DNA of 20,632 nt from contig CALAQT010000266.1 in assembly GCA_937888775.1 (NCBI GenBank), positions 1 through 20,632 on the forward strand. Direction: 5' to 3'. The notes beneath the pieces were generated by a model. The model saw only the letters and a program-made list of their open reading frames with translations. It did not search any database and was not told where the DNA came from. This document shows positions 7,814 to 16,174 of the stretch, piece after piece; the stretch's first letter is position 1, and the number at the start of each line of letters is the position of its first letter. Source of the DNA: an uncultured Actinomycetes bacterium (GTDB taxonomy: Bacteria > Actinomycetota > Thermoleophilia > Solirubrobacterales > Solirubrobacteraceae). Position numbers and translations under genes: made by a program.

Positions 7814-7827
7814 TATCGTACCCGGGC
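7814..7827 (+). promoter_or_regulatory. Putative -10 element, near-leaderless promoter
   Basis: TATCGT at 7814-7819 lies eight bases before the ATG at 7828. No Shine-Dalgarno is present, and the spacing would give a transcript starting at or next to the start codon. Confidence 0.35.
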
Positions 7828-8610
7828 ATGGGTGTTCGGCTAGATGCCTCGACGAGGTCTCTGGCGAGTGCGCGCGCCGCCGCCAAGCGCATTGTGCGCG
7901 CCTCGCCGATCGCACCGCAGGCCGAGCGGGCCGCCCAGCTCCTGGCCTCGCGGGCAGCGCGCCGCGACCGGCGTGACAACGAGGCGCTGAAGCTCCTGGT
8001 GGCCGCCACGCTCGCTCCGGATTCCAGCGGCATTGACGTGGGCGCCAACGAGGGCCGCGTGCTCGACGAGATCGTCCGCGTCGCGCCGGCTGCTCACCAC
8101 ATCGCATACGAGCCGATCCCCAGCCTCGCCGCCGAGCTCGCGCGGCGTTTTGCCGCCGTCGACGTGCGCTGCGCGGCGCTGTCCGACGAGGAGGGCGAGG
8201 TGGAGTTCGTTCACGTCAAGAGCCGCCCCGGCTACAGCGGTCTGCGTGAGCGCCCCTACCCCGGCCGCGAGGAGGTTGAGCGCATCCAGGTGCACGTCGA
8301 GCGGCTCGATGATGTGCTTCCCGAGGGATTCAAGCCGTCACTTGTCAAGATCGACGTCGAGGGGGCCGAGGGCAAGGTGCTGGCCGGCGCGATCGAGACG
8401 CTGGAGCGTCACAGGCCATTCGTCGTGTTCGAGCACGGAAAGGGAGCCTCTCCGATATACGGCACCACCCCGGCCGACATCTACGCGCTGCTGGTTGAGC
8501 GGGCCCGGTTGCGCATCTTCGATATGGACGGTGCGGGGCCCTACAGTCGCGCCCAGCTGGAGCAGACCGTCGAGCTGGGCACCCACTGGAACTTCTTCGC
8601 CCGCAGGTAG
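7828..8610 (+). CDS. FkbM-type SAM-dependent methyltransferase
   Basis: 260 residues. The Rossmann-type SAM-binding motif I is IDVGANEG (69-76), an acidic residue at the end of strand 2 is E95 (AYEPIP), and the FkbM hallmark VKIDVEGAEGKVL lies at 173-185, followed by FVVFEHG. These are the defining features of the FkbM family, whose members O-methylate sugars or polyketides. The N-terminal 60 residues are helical and basic and not recognisable. Its position between a polysaccharide hydrolase and the exopolysaccharide cluster suggests glycan methylation, but this is inference. It appears monocistronic and meets the next gene convergently. Confidence 0.9.
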   Translation: MGVRLDASTRSLASARAAAKRIVRASPIAPQAERAAQLLASRAARRDRRDNEALKLLVAATLAPDSSGIDVGANEGRVLDEIVRVAPAAHHIAYEPIPSLAAELARRFAAVDVRCAALSDEEGEVEFVHVKSRPGYSGLRERPYPGREEVERIQVHVERLDDVLPEGFKPSLVKIDVEGAEGKVLAGAIETLERHRPFVVFEHGKGASPIYGTTPADIYALLVERARLRIFDMDGAGPYSRAQLEQTVELGTHWNFFARR

Positions 8611-8626
8611 CCGGTCCGCCCGCTCG

Positions 8627-8640
8627 GCGCGGTTCCGCGC
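8627..8640. terminator. GC-rich hairpin between convergent genes
   Basis: GCGCGG and CCGCGC flank TT in the 33-bp gap between two convergent stop codons. It could help end transcription both ways, but there is no T-tract. Confidence 0.3.
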
Positions 8641-8643
8641 GGC

Positions 8644-10155
8644 CTACTCTTCGACTGCTCGCGCGTCACGCTCGCGTGCGGCGTCCCCCGAGTCGAACCC
8701 ACTCCCGCCGCGCGGCGGCCGGGTATCGCGTGACTCCGGATCCGGCAGATGGAACCCGCCGCCTCGCGGTGTGGCGGGCTTGCGTAGCCGGTTTCGGAAA
8801 CCTCCCCGGCGGGAGCCGCGGCCGCTCTCGCGATCCGGCAGCGCGTGGTAGCCCACGCTTCGGCCGTGACGGCGAACGCGGTTCAACACGACGCCGAGGA
8901 TTGCGGTCTGCGTGAGGTTGAGAACCTGCAGGAGGGTATCGAGCTCGGCTGGCTGACGCCGGCGCATGTCGATCACGATCACGAGCGCGTCGACCATCGA
9001 GGCGACGAGTGCTGTTTCGGCGGCGACGAGGGGAGCGGTGTCGATCAAGACGAGCCTGTTCTCGAACGTCTGCTTGATCTCCGGAAGTACCTTCTCGATC
9101 ACCCGCGCCGACTCCTCGGTGACCGTTCCCGCGGTCAGGATGTCGAGTCCGGCCAGGCCGCTCGGCTTCATCCGGCGTCGAACAGGATCGAGCCCGGGCC
9201 CACCGGGTAGTCGGCGCGGACGAGCGGATTCGACCGTGGGGTGGCTGCTCAGCTCTCCGACTCCGTTACCCATCGGAAGACCGAACGGCACATGCATCGA
9301 GGGTCGCCGCAGGTCGAGGTCGACGATCGTCACCTCGCGCCCGAGCGAAGCGAGCATCCAACCGAGATTCGCCGTCACTGTGGTCTTGCCCTCCTTCTCA
9401 CGCCAGGAGGTGACCGCCACGGTTCGGTAGTCCTTGGCCAGAAGGCTGAAGCTCGTGCGCAGCCGCTGATACTCCTCAGCGGTCTCACTCGATCTTGCCT
9501 GGTCGAACAGCTCCGCCGGTGTCCGTCGCACCTGGCGGCTGTTGCCGATCTCCCCCAGGACCGTCAGGCCGAAGCGCTCACGGATCGCCTCGGGTCCTGC
9601 CACGCGCTTGCGCGCGGCATCCGCGCCCAAGGCGGCGAACATGGCGAGAATCACTCCGAGCACCGCGCACCCGAGCAGGATCGGCATCTTCTGCGGGCTC
9701 GAAGCCGACGTCGGCGGGTACGCCGGGTTGAGCAACGACAGCTTGAGCGTCGACGTGATCGGATTCAGACGCAGTTGGTTGGCGGCAGCGTTGGCAGCAA
9801 TGGCGGCGGTCTGCGGGTCGGTGCTTTCCGCCGTCACCGTCAGCACCGTGGTCCCTGCAACGTTGGACGCCGACAGCGTTGCGCCGCGCGCGGGGGGGTT
9901 CGCGCTGAACAGGCGGTTGTCGAATTCGCGCGTGCCCACCTGCTCGACGATCGCCGGGAGGATCAGCGGTACCACGGTGGCGCTGGAGTTGAGCGCCTGC
10001 GGGTTCGTCGGCTCCGCGAACAGCAGCGCGTTGGCCTGATACTTCTCCTTGGGTACGAACGCAGCGGCTGCGCCGATCCCGATGAGGAGGAGGAACACCG
10101 CCACGGACAGCGGCCAGAACCGTCGCAGGGCGCGGGTGATGTCACTCGTTGTCAC
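8644..10155 (-). CDS. Wzz-like chain-length regulator fused to a BY-kinase-type ATPase
   Basis: 503 residues; the GTG start overlaps the upstream stop as GTGA (10152-10155). The N-terminal Wzz-type part has a membrane span at about 15-34, an extracytoplasmic domain and a second span at about 157-177. The cytoplasmic ATPase has Walker A (SWREKEGKTT, 250-259), Walker A' (IVDLDLRRP, 277-285) and Walker B (LVLIDTAP, 368-375). Such proteins control exopolysaccharide polymerisation and export together with Wzy. Two features are odd. The usual C-terminal tyrosine cluster is absent; Y436 is the only Tyr near the end, and a 63-residue Arg/Gly/Pro-rich tail follows. Residues about 303-333 are an unusual Arg/Pro-rich insert between Walker A' and B. 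The protein may be an ATPase without the standard autophosphorylation switch. Confidence 0.88.
   Translation of the reverse strand: MTTSDITRALRRFWPLSVAVFLLLIGIGAAAAFVPKEKYQANALLFAEPTNPQALNSSATVVPLILPAIVEQVGTREFDNRLFSANPPARGATLSASNVAGTTVLTVTAESTDPQTAAIAANAAANQLRLNPITSTLKLSLLNPAYPPTSASSPQKMPILLGCAVLGVILAMFAALGADAARKRVAGPEAIRERFGLTVLGEIGNSRQVRRTPAELFDQARSSETAEEYQRLRTSFSLLAKDYRTVAVTSWREKEGKTTVTANLGWMLASLGREVTIVDLDLRRPSMHVPFGLPMGNGVGELSSHPTVESARPRRLPGGPGLDPVRRRMKPSGLAGLDILTAGTVTEESARVIEKVLPEIKQTFENRLVLIDTAPLVAAETALVASMVDALVIVIDMRRRQPAELDTLLQVLNLTQTAILGVVLNRVRRHGRSVGYHALPDRESGRGSRRGGFRNRLRKPATPRGGGFHLPDPESRDTRPPRGGSGFDSGDAARERDARAVEE
8700..8830. repeat. Palindrome-rich segment coding the kinase tail
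   Basis: The DNA for the Arg/Gly-rich tail is dense in inverted repeats: CCGCCGCGCGGCGG (8705-8718), CCGGATCCGG (8736-8745) and CCCGCC...GGCGGG further right. The encoded peptide shows two similar halves (ALPDRESGRGSRRGG and HLPDPESRDTRPPRGG). This resembles a REP-like palindromic element that has landed inside the 3' end of the gene. Confidence 0.4.
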
Positions 10156-11591
10156 TGTGCGACCACCCCAACCAGTCTGTCGGCCTGCAGCGAGCCGACC
10201 GTTTGTCCGGCGGTGGTCACTCGCCAGCGTTCGCGGGTGAAGCTGACCGACATGCCGATCAGCATGCCCATGAGCAGCGCCAGCCGGTACTTCTCGAAGA
10301 TCGACTCAAACATGCCCTTGACGACCAGGCCGACGAGCGCGGCCAGGCACCCCGTGCCGAGCGCCGCCACGCGGGCGTCAATCTGGTCGCGCGTCGCGAG
10401 CGCGAAGTCGCGCAGCGACGCCCCCACGGCGATCAGGAACAGCGCCAAGCCGACGACCCCGGTACGCAAAAGGAGGTCCACCGCGATGTTGTGGGTCAAG
10501 TCCGTGGTCACAAATTCGTAGAAGCCCGGAGAGTAGTACGCATAGGCCTTGCCGAGCCCCCAGCCGAACCACGGACGACCGCTGATCAGTGTAACGGCCT
10601 GGTCCCATTGATTGAGTCGGTCCTGCCCGGAGAGCTGCTTGCCGCGACTCGAGAACGTTTTCTGTATCTCGTTGGCGAGCGGAATCGTCAGGTGGTGGTT
10701 TTCCACCGCGCTCACCAGGACGAGCATCGCGAACGCCCCAACGGAGGCGGCCGCGAACAGCCCGACCTCGGCTGCGGTGATGCGGATCCGGTCCCGCGCC
10801 AGAAACGCCGCGGCGGCGAGCACGAGCAGCATGGCGCCGAGCCCGGCGAGCGCGGCTCGCTGGCCGGAGACAAACGGGGCCGCGAGCATCGGCAGCGCGA
10901 CCATCAGCATGCGGACACGGCCGCGTTCGCTGCAGACCGCGACCGCCACGGTGATCGCTCCAAGGGTGGCGAAGATCGTGGCTGCGTCGGTTCCCAGCAC
11001 GCCGAATCCCTGAAGCGGCAGCAGCGGTAGATTGAGGTTGATCGACACCTGCGCCTCGGTGGTGATCAGCAGCAACGCCGCGATGCTCGATGACATCACG
11101 ATTACACGACGAAGCGGACGGCTCTCCAGCCAACGGTGCACCGGGACGGCGGCGACGAGGACGAGCACTCCGAGGTAGATGATCAGCTTTGCCTCGAAGG
11201 TCACGAGATCCTTTGGGTTGTGCCCCATCAGCCCCTCGATCCCGGACACGAAGATCCAGATCATGAACGAGCACCAGAACACCGCCTGCATGGGCGAACG
11301 GCGTCCAGGAGGGCGTGCGACGAAGTAAGCGGCCACCGCGAGAGGCACGAGCACGTCCCAGAGCCGGAAGCTGAGCGAGCCGGCGTGAGGATGGAAGAGG
11401 CCGTTCGGGATCGCGTTCGGATCCTCGTACACGCTGGCTTCGATCACCATCAGGGCCAGGAACAGCGCCACGATTCGCTCCCGTCCCGAAGGACTCCGGC
11501 TGGCGCTCACGAGCCAACGGAAGATCAGTCCGACGACGGTCAGCAACCCGACGCCCGCGACGACGAGCACCAGCATCGACGTCGATCTCAT
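10152..11591 (-). CDS. O-antigen polymerase/ligase-like membrane protein (Wzy/WaaL family)
   Basis: 479 residues from the ATG at 11591, which overlaps the upstream stop as ATGA (11588-11591). The reading frame stays open upstream to 12311, but that part is antisense-like sequence inside the glycosyltransferase gene. The protein has roughly ten to twelve hydrophobic spans, starting with MLVLVVAGVGLLTVVGLIF. A large loop contains the family-typical sequence SGRPWFGWGLGKAYAYY followed by DLTHNIAVDLLLRTG, matching the Wzy_C/O-antigen ligase pattern (RxxxWxxGxG...HN). It would polymerise or transfer lipid-linked repeat units at the outer face of the membrane. Immediate coupling to a Wzz-like gene downstream argues for the polymerase role. 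Confidence 0.85.
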   Translation of the reverse strand: MRSTSMLVLVVAGVGLLTVVGLIFRWLVSASRSPSGRERIVALFLALMVIEASVYEDPNAIPNGLFHPHAGSLSFRLWDVLVPLAVAAYFVARPPGRRSPMQAVFWCSFMIWIFVSGIEGLMGHNPKDLVTFEAKLIIYLGVLVLVAAVPVHRWLESRPLRRVIVMSSSIAALLLITTEAQVSINLNLPLLPLQGFGVLGTDAATIFATLGAITVAVAVCSERGRVRMLMVALPMLAAPFVSGQRAALAGLGAMLLVLAAAAFLARDRIRITAAEVGLFAAASVGAFAMLVLVSAVENHHLTIPLANEIQKTFSSRGKQLSGQDRLNQWDQAVTLISGRPWFGWGLGKAYAYYSPGFYEFVTTDLTHNIAVDLLLRTGVVGLALFLIAVGASLRDFALATRDQIDARVAALGTGCLAALVGLVVKGMFESIFEKYRLALLMGMLIGMSVSFTRERWRVTTAGQTVGSLQADRLVGVVAQ

Positions 11592-12700
11592 CGCGAGAAT
11601 CCTACTGGAGGGTTCAGCGCCGAAACCCGGGCGGCCCGTCGCCACACGTCGAGCGTCTGGCCGCACATCCGCTCGAGGCCGAAGCGGTCGCGAGCGCGCT
11701 GCGCTCCTCGCCGCCCGAACTCCGCGCGGCGGTCCGGATCCTCGAGCAGCGAAATCAGCGCCTCGGCCAGCGCCTCCGGGTCCTCGGGTGCGACCAGTCG
11801 CCCAGCGTCGCCGACGACCTCGGGCAATGATCCGACCCGTGACGCGATGACCGGCACGCCCGCCAGCATCGCTTCCACTGCGACGAGACCGAAGCCCTCG
11901 TAGCGGGACGGCACGGCAAGGACGTCCATTCCGCAGCAGAGATCCGCGGCGTGCTCGCGGTAGCCGAGGAAATGCACGCGGCCGGAACCGTCTCCCGCCA
12001 GCAGGCGTGCCCGCTCCGGTCCATCGCCGACCACCACGAAACGGGCGGTCGGTACCCGCTCGTGAACGCGCGGGGCCGCGGCACACAGGACATCCCATCC
12101 CTTCTGCCGATCCAGCCGACCGATCCCACCGACCACGATCTCTCCCGTCAGGGCGCCGAGCTCCCGGCGAGCGTCCGGCACGACCCGTGGCGTGGCGACG
12201 CCATTGGGCACGACGGTCGCGCTCGCGCCCTGTCGGCGCAGGTACTCGCCCACCCAGTCTGAGACGGCGATGACCTCGCGGGCGGCACGCAGGCACCGGC
12301 GCGAGAGCCATTCCAGCGATCTACGACGCTCGGGGATGACGAGATGGAGCGTGGCAGTGACCGGCAGTCGTACGAGCGCAGCCGCCGCGATCGCCGCGAT
12401 GCCGTCGCCCTGGTCGCTCAGGTTCACGTGCACGAGCGCGGGCCGGCGGCGCTCCAGCAGCCGGGCCAGACGGACCGTCGTCCGTGGCGAGGGTCGCCGC
12501 GCGAGGCCGCGAACGGAAGTGACGCCGGCGCCCGCCTCGTGGACGCGTCGCGGCAGCTCAGCCGGTGCGCGATCGCTGATCACGACGTCGACCGCCACGC
12601 CTCCGGCGAGCGCTTGGAGCAGCGTCAGCAGGTAGACCTCGGCACCGCCCATCTCGTGAGCGGTCGAGACGATCATCACGCCGGGCCGGGGGCTGCTCAC
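11588..12700 (-). CDS. Glycosyltransferase, GT4 family
   Basis: 370 residues from the GTG at 12700, chosen because AAGGAGG (12711-12705) sits four bases upstream and the start overlaps the preceding stop as GTGA (12697-12700). The GTG at 12718 would overlap that ribosome binding site. N-domain motif STAHEMGGAEVYLL; hinge VVPNGVA; donor-binding domain opens with VGGIGRLDRQKGWDVL and contains VVGDGPER. The EX7E signature is E268-E276 (RYEGFGLVAVEAM). These mark a retaining GT4 enzyme using a nucleotide-sugar on the cytoplasmic side. Its place between a GT2 gene and a Wzy-like gene in a tight operon indicates a role in building the exopolysaccharide repeat unit. Specificity is unknown. Confidence 0.93.
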   Translation of the reverse strand: MSSPRPGVMIVSTAHEMGGAEVYLLTLLQALAGGVAVDVVISDRAPAELPRRVHEAGAGVTSVRGLARRPSPRTTVRLARLLERRRPALVHVNLSDQGDGIAAIAAAALVRLPVTATLHLVIPERRRSLEWLSRRCLRAAREVIAVSDWVGEYLRRQGASATVVPNGVATPRVVPDARRELGALTGEIVVGGIGRLDRQKGWDVLCAAAPRVHERVPTARFVVVGDGPERARLLAGDGSGRVHFLGYREHAADLCCGMDVLAVPSRYEGFGLVAVEAMLAGVPVIASRVGSLPEVVGDAGRLVAPEDPEALAEALISLLEDPDRRAEFGRRGAQRARDRFGLERMCGQTLDVWRRAARVSALNPPVGFSR

Positions 12701-13860
12701 CGGGCCTCCTTGGGCCACAGCGCCAGACGATCCCGGCGCAGGTAGCGGCCCATCCCACCGAGTGCGACCAGTTGCAGGAACAGGACCTGGGCCGCCAGCG
12801 CCTCGGGCCGCGAGACCGGCTCACCGCGGACGAAGCGGCGCAGCGCCCGAGCCGCGGCGAGATGAGCGAGCACGAAGACTGCTGCCGGTCTGCTACGGGT
12901 GGCTCGGACCAGCGCCCAGCCCACGAGCGCGGCGTGCGCAAGCGCTCCGGCGGACTGGCGCGCGAGCCGGTGGCCCCACAGTTCGAGTGCCACCGGGCTG
13001 CTCCGCGGATCGAGCAGGCGCCGGCGCCGCAGGAGCACGTCGAGCGCGCCTGAGACGACGCGCGTGCGGCGCTCCCAATCCGCACGCCAGCTCTCGCCGG
13101 GCGCCTCCAGCGCCACCGCTGACGGTTCGTAGACGATGCGCAGTCCCTGCTCGATCACGTCAAGCGCGAGCCACAGGTCATCGACGGCGAGATCGGGCGG
13201 AAGCGGCCGGTAGGCGTCGCGGCGTACCGCGGCGAGCTCGCCAGCGAGGCCGATCGTGCTTCCGCGCAGCGACTCACGCCGCTTGAGCCATGACTCGAAG
13301 CGCCAGTAGGCGCCCTCGTGCCCACCGCGGATCTGCTTCTCCCCTGCTACGGCGCCGACCTGCGGGTCAGCGAACCACCGCGCCAGCGCCGGGAGGGCGC
13401 CCGGCGCGAGCATCGCATTGGCATCCGTGATCACGACCACGGGGTGTCGCGCCGCCGCAAAGCCACGGTTCAGGGCAGCGGCTTTCCCCCCGCGCTGAGC
13501 GGCCTCGATCACCTCGACGCCGGGGCGTCGGGCGGCAGTCGCCGTCTCGGGATCGTCGGCGACCACGATGATCTGACGCTCTCCGTCGTAGATGGCGCGC
13601 TCGAGGTCGTCCAGCTTGGCGCCGATGATGCTCGCCTCGAGGTAGGCGGGAATGACGAGCGAGACTCCGGGCCACCGCTGACTCTCGGGTGGTTCGACGG
13701 GGGTGGCGTGGCGCGTGACCCAGGCCAGCCATGCCGGGTAGCCGACGGGACCGATCGCCGCCACACCGACGAGGCCCAGCAGCACCGGGATGCTCCACGC
13801 GGAACCTGGCGGCAAGCTGCGCGCCGGCTGAACGTCATGTCGTCTTGGAAGAATCTGCAT
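12697..13860 (-). CDS. Membrane-anchored glycosyltransferase, GT2 family
   Basis: 387 residues from the ATG at 13860. A membrane span at about 22-48 precedes the GT2 domain: VSLVIPAYLEASIIGAKLDDL, then QRGGKAAALNRG, the DxD-like DAN (146-148), the acceptor-site acidic pair DD (227-228) and a QxxRW-like ERRTR (263-267). One or two hydrophobic segments lie near the C-terminus (about 292-345). This pattern suits a processive or membrane-bound GT2 acting early in repeat-unit synthesis. It is the first gene of a four-gene minus-strand operon and is divergent from the large ligase-like gene, with only 78 bp between starts. Reading from 13986 is open but would run into the neighbouring gene; no strong ribosome binding site marks either choice. 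Confidence 0.9.
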   Translation of the reverse strand: MQILPRRHDVQPARSLPPGSAWSIPVLLGLVGVAAIGPVGYPAWLAWVTRHATPVEPPESQRWPGVSLVIPAYLEASIIGAKLDDLERAIYDGERQIIVVADDPETATAARRPGVEVIEAAQRGGKAAALNRGFAAARHPVVVITDANAMLAPGALPALARWFADPQVGAVAGEKQIRGGHEGAYWRFESWLKRRESLRGSTIGLAGELAAVRRDAYRPLPPDLAVDDLWLALDVIEQGLRIVYEPSAVALEAPGESWRADWERRTRVVSGALDVLLRRRRLLDPRSSPVALELWGHRLARQSAGALAHAALVGWALVRATRSRPAAVFVLAHLAAARALRRFVRGEPVSRPEALAAQVLFLQLVALGGMGRYLRRDRLALWPKEAR

Positions 13861-13926
13861 CTGGCCGATCTGGCGCAGGCCCGCGTCTCGGCCGGCGATG
13901 CGATGGTAGCCGAGCCATGACCCGCC

Positions 13927-13938
13927 TATTCTGGCACG
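13927..13938 (+). promoter_or_regulatory. Putative leaderless promoter of the ligase-like gene
   Basis: TATTCT (13927-13932) is followed by six bases and then ATG at 13939, so transcription would start at the A of the start codon. No Shine-Dalgarno lies upstream. No good -35 was seen. Confidence 0.4.
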
Positions 13939-16029
13939 ATGACGCGCTCCCTCACGTCTGAACGCGCCGGCGCGCAAGGCCCGCACGGAGAGCCCAGGCA
14001 GCGGGTCGCCGGTCCGTTGGCCCGCCCCGCCCCCGCCCTCCTGGTTGGACTTCCAGCGGCCGCGCTGATGATCCTATGGGCAGCCCACAACGGCGGCTAC
14101 GACGCCGACACCTGGTACTGGGGTGCGCTTGCGCTGCTTGCCCTGCTGGCGTTGACGGTCCTCTGGCTGGGTCCGCGGCTGTCGCTGTCGCCTACGGCGA
14201 AGCGGGCGATCGTGTGCTTCGCCGCATACGTGGCCTGGTCCTACCTTTCGATCACGTGGGCAAGCTCGAAGGGCGACGCGCTGCAGGGAAGCAACCGGGC
14301 GTTGCTCTACCTGATCGTGTTCACGCTGTTCGTCGTGCTGCCGTGGACCGCGGAGGGCGCGCTGGCCGTGCTGGTCGCGTTCACGCTCGGCGTCGGGACG
14401 ATCGCGATCGCGTTCCTGTTCCGCCTGGCGGCGGCTGACCGTGTCGGCGCGCTTGTGACCTACGGCCGACTGGCGGCGCCGACCGGTTACTTCAACGCGA
14501 GTGTGGCGCTGTTCATGACCGGCGCGCTGCTCGCAACGGTGCTGTCGGTGCGGCGGGAGCTCCCCGGGCTGCTTCGCGGCCTGCTGATCGCGATGGCCTG
14601 CGCTTGTCTGCAGCTGGCGGTGGTCGGTCAGAGCCGCGGTTGGCTGTTCACGCTGCCATTCGTGCTGATCCTGACCATTTCGCTCGTCCGCAATCGGTTC
14701 CGGACCGCGGCCGCCGCGCTGATTCCGGCGGTGGCAGCGATCGCCCCGGTGCACCGGCTGCTCGGCCTCAACGAGCAGGCGTCCACGGCCGCGCTCGACC
14801 ACGCGGCCCAGCGCATCGGCCAGCCCGCGCTCCTGATCTGCCTGGTAGCGTTCGTGCTCGGTACGGCGATCAGCTGGATCGAGTCGGTCGTCCCGGAGCC
14901 GCGGATCTCCGACCGCGGCCGGCGCCGGCTCGGCGCGACGCTGGTGGCGCTCGCTTTGGCCGTCAGCGTCCTCGGTGGGTTCGCGGCCACCCACGGACAT
15001 CCGATCAGCTTCATCACGCGCCAATGGAATAGCTTCAGCGAGCCGGAGACCGGCGGTAACTCCTCGCACTTCCTGACCGTCGGCAGCGGTCGCTACGACT
15101 TCTGGCGGGTGGCGCTCGACGCGACCGTCGCGAACCCGATCGGTGGGCTCGGGCAGGACAACTTCGCGGACTACTACATCACGCGCCGCCGCACGAACGA
15201 GGATCCGGCGTGGCCGCACAGCCTGGAGATGAGCCTGTTCGCATCGACCGGGCTCGTCGGGTTCGCGTTGTTCGCCGCGTTCCTGGTCGCAGCACTGATC
15301 GGCGCGGTCCGCGCGGTGCGTCTTCCGAGCGGGCTCGGTCCGGCGGTCTGCGCCGCCGCCCTGCTGCCGCTGGTCGATTGGCTGGTGCACGGATCGGTCG
15401 ACTGGTTCTGGCAGATGCCCGCGCTCAGCGGGCCGGCGCTCGCGTTCCTGGGGATGGCCATGGCCTTCGGCCGCCGGACTCGGACGGCCGATGCCGTGGA
15501 TCCGGCAGCGGACGCTCCCGCCACGCCACCCACAACGGCCACGCAGCCGGGCGGGGCCAGGCTGCGCCCGGCCCGGCTGGCAATCGCTGGCGTTGCGCTG
15601 ACTGCGGCGGTCGTCGCGCTCGGCTTCCCGTACCTGTCGGTGCGCGAGGTCTCGACCGCCAGTGACCTGCGCGTGACCAACCCCGGTGCGGCGCTCAGCG
15701 ACTTGACGCTGGCCGCCAAGCTGGACCCCCTGAGCGCCGATCCGGGCCGCCTCGGCGGCGTCATCGCGCTGGAGAACGGCCTGTTCAACGAGGCGCAGCA
15801 GCGCTTCCAGCAGGCGATCTCGCGCGAGCCCGGCGGGTGGCTTGGCTGGTTCGGCGAGGGACTGGCCGACTCGGCGCTCGGTGACAACGTCGCAGCTACG
15901 AAGGCGCTCCGGACCGCTGTGGCGATCGACAAGCAGGAGCCCGTGATCCGGACTGCGCTCGCGCGAGTCAACAGCACGCACCCGCTGAAGGCGGAAGAAG
16001 CGCTACAACTGTTGGCAGTTTCGAACTGA
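13939..16029 (+). CDS. O-antigen ligase/polymerase-like membrane protein with C-terminal TPR region
   Basis: 696 residues. After a hydrophilic leader of about 30 residues there are about twelve hydrophobic spans to residue about 515. The big external loop holds GSGRYDFWRVALDATVANPIGGLGQDNF followed later by WPHSLEMSLFASTG, the Wzy_C/WaaL pattern. A Pro/Thr-rich cytoplasmic stretch and one more span (about 550-570) lead to about 120 residues of TPR-like helices (LSDLTLAAKLDPLSADP, GLFNEAQQRFQQAISREP, NVAATKALRTAVAIDKQEP). Ligases of this layout transfer lipid-linked glycans to a lipid or protein acceptor. With another Wzy-like protein in the divergent operon, this one is the better candidate for the ligase. 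The acceptor is unknown; the next gene encodes a Thr-rich surface protein. Confidence 0.88.
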   Translation: MTRSLTSERAGAQGPHGEPRQRVAGPLARPAPALLVGLPAAALMILWAAHNGGYDADTWYWGALALLALLALTVLWLGPRLSLSPTAKRAIVCFAAYVAWSYLSITWASSKGDALQGSNRALLYLIVFTLFVVLPWTAEGALAVLVAFTLGVGTIAIAFLFRLAAADRVGALVTYGRLAAPTGYFNASVALFMTGALLATVLSVRRELPGLLRGLLIAMACACLQLAVVGQSRGWLFTLPFVLILTISLVRNRFRTAAAALIPAVAAIAPVHRLLGLNEQASTAALDHAAQRIGQPALLICLVAFVLGTAISWIESVVPEPRISDRGRRRLGATLVALALAVSVLGGFAATHGHPISFITRQWNSFSEPETGGNSSHFLTVGSGRYDFWRVALDATVANPIGGLGQDNFADYYITRRRTNEDPAWPHSLEMSLFASTGLVGFALFAAFLVAALIGAVRAVRLPSGLGPAVCAAALLPLVDWLVHGSVDWFWQMPALSGPALAFLGMAMAFGRRTRTADAVDPAADAPATPPTTATQPGGARLRPARLAIAGVALTAAVVALGFPYLSVREVSTASDLRVTNPGAALSDLTLAAKLDPLSADPGRLGGVIALENGLFNEAQQRFQQAISREPGGWLGWFGEGLADSALGDNVAATKALRTAVAIDKQEPVIRTALARVNSTHPLKAEEALQLLAVSN

Positions 16030-16135
16030 GCGGCAGGGCCGCCGGCGACACTGGTCCGCTGATCGCGGCGCACCCGCGCGACCCGGCAGAACCGCCAGGT
16101 TCCTCATAACCGGATCGTGGTGTAGGATGAGCGTG

Positions 16136-16160
16136 GGAACATGATATAACGCTGTCCGTC
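16136..16160 (+). promoter_or_regulatory. Candidate ECF-sigma-type promoter
   Basis: GGAAC (16136-16140), 16 bases, then CGTC (16157-16160) fits the ECF pattern GGAAC-N16/17-CGTY. A TATAAC (16145-16150) between them is an alternative housekeeping -10. Either would serve the small LPFTG gene at 16208. Confidence 0.35.
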
Positions 16161-16174
16161 CATCGAACGCGGCA

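Noticed and set aside
9241..10521. 426-residue plus-strand open frame
   Set aside because: Antisense to the Wzz/kinase and Wzy-like genes; no recognisable motif.
11592..12311. N-terminal extension of the Wzy-like protein by 240 residues
   Set aside because: It overlaps a complete GT4 gene in another frame, is Arg/Gly-rich without structure, and the ATGA overlap at 11588-11591 marks the real start.
14074..15981. 635-residue open frame on the minus strand
   Set aside because: It is antisense to the ligase-like gene, very rich in Arg/Gln/Asp/His with no hydrophobic core; typical mirror frame in high-GC DNA.
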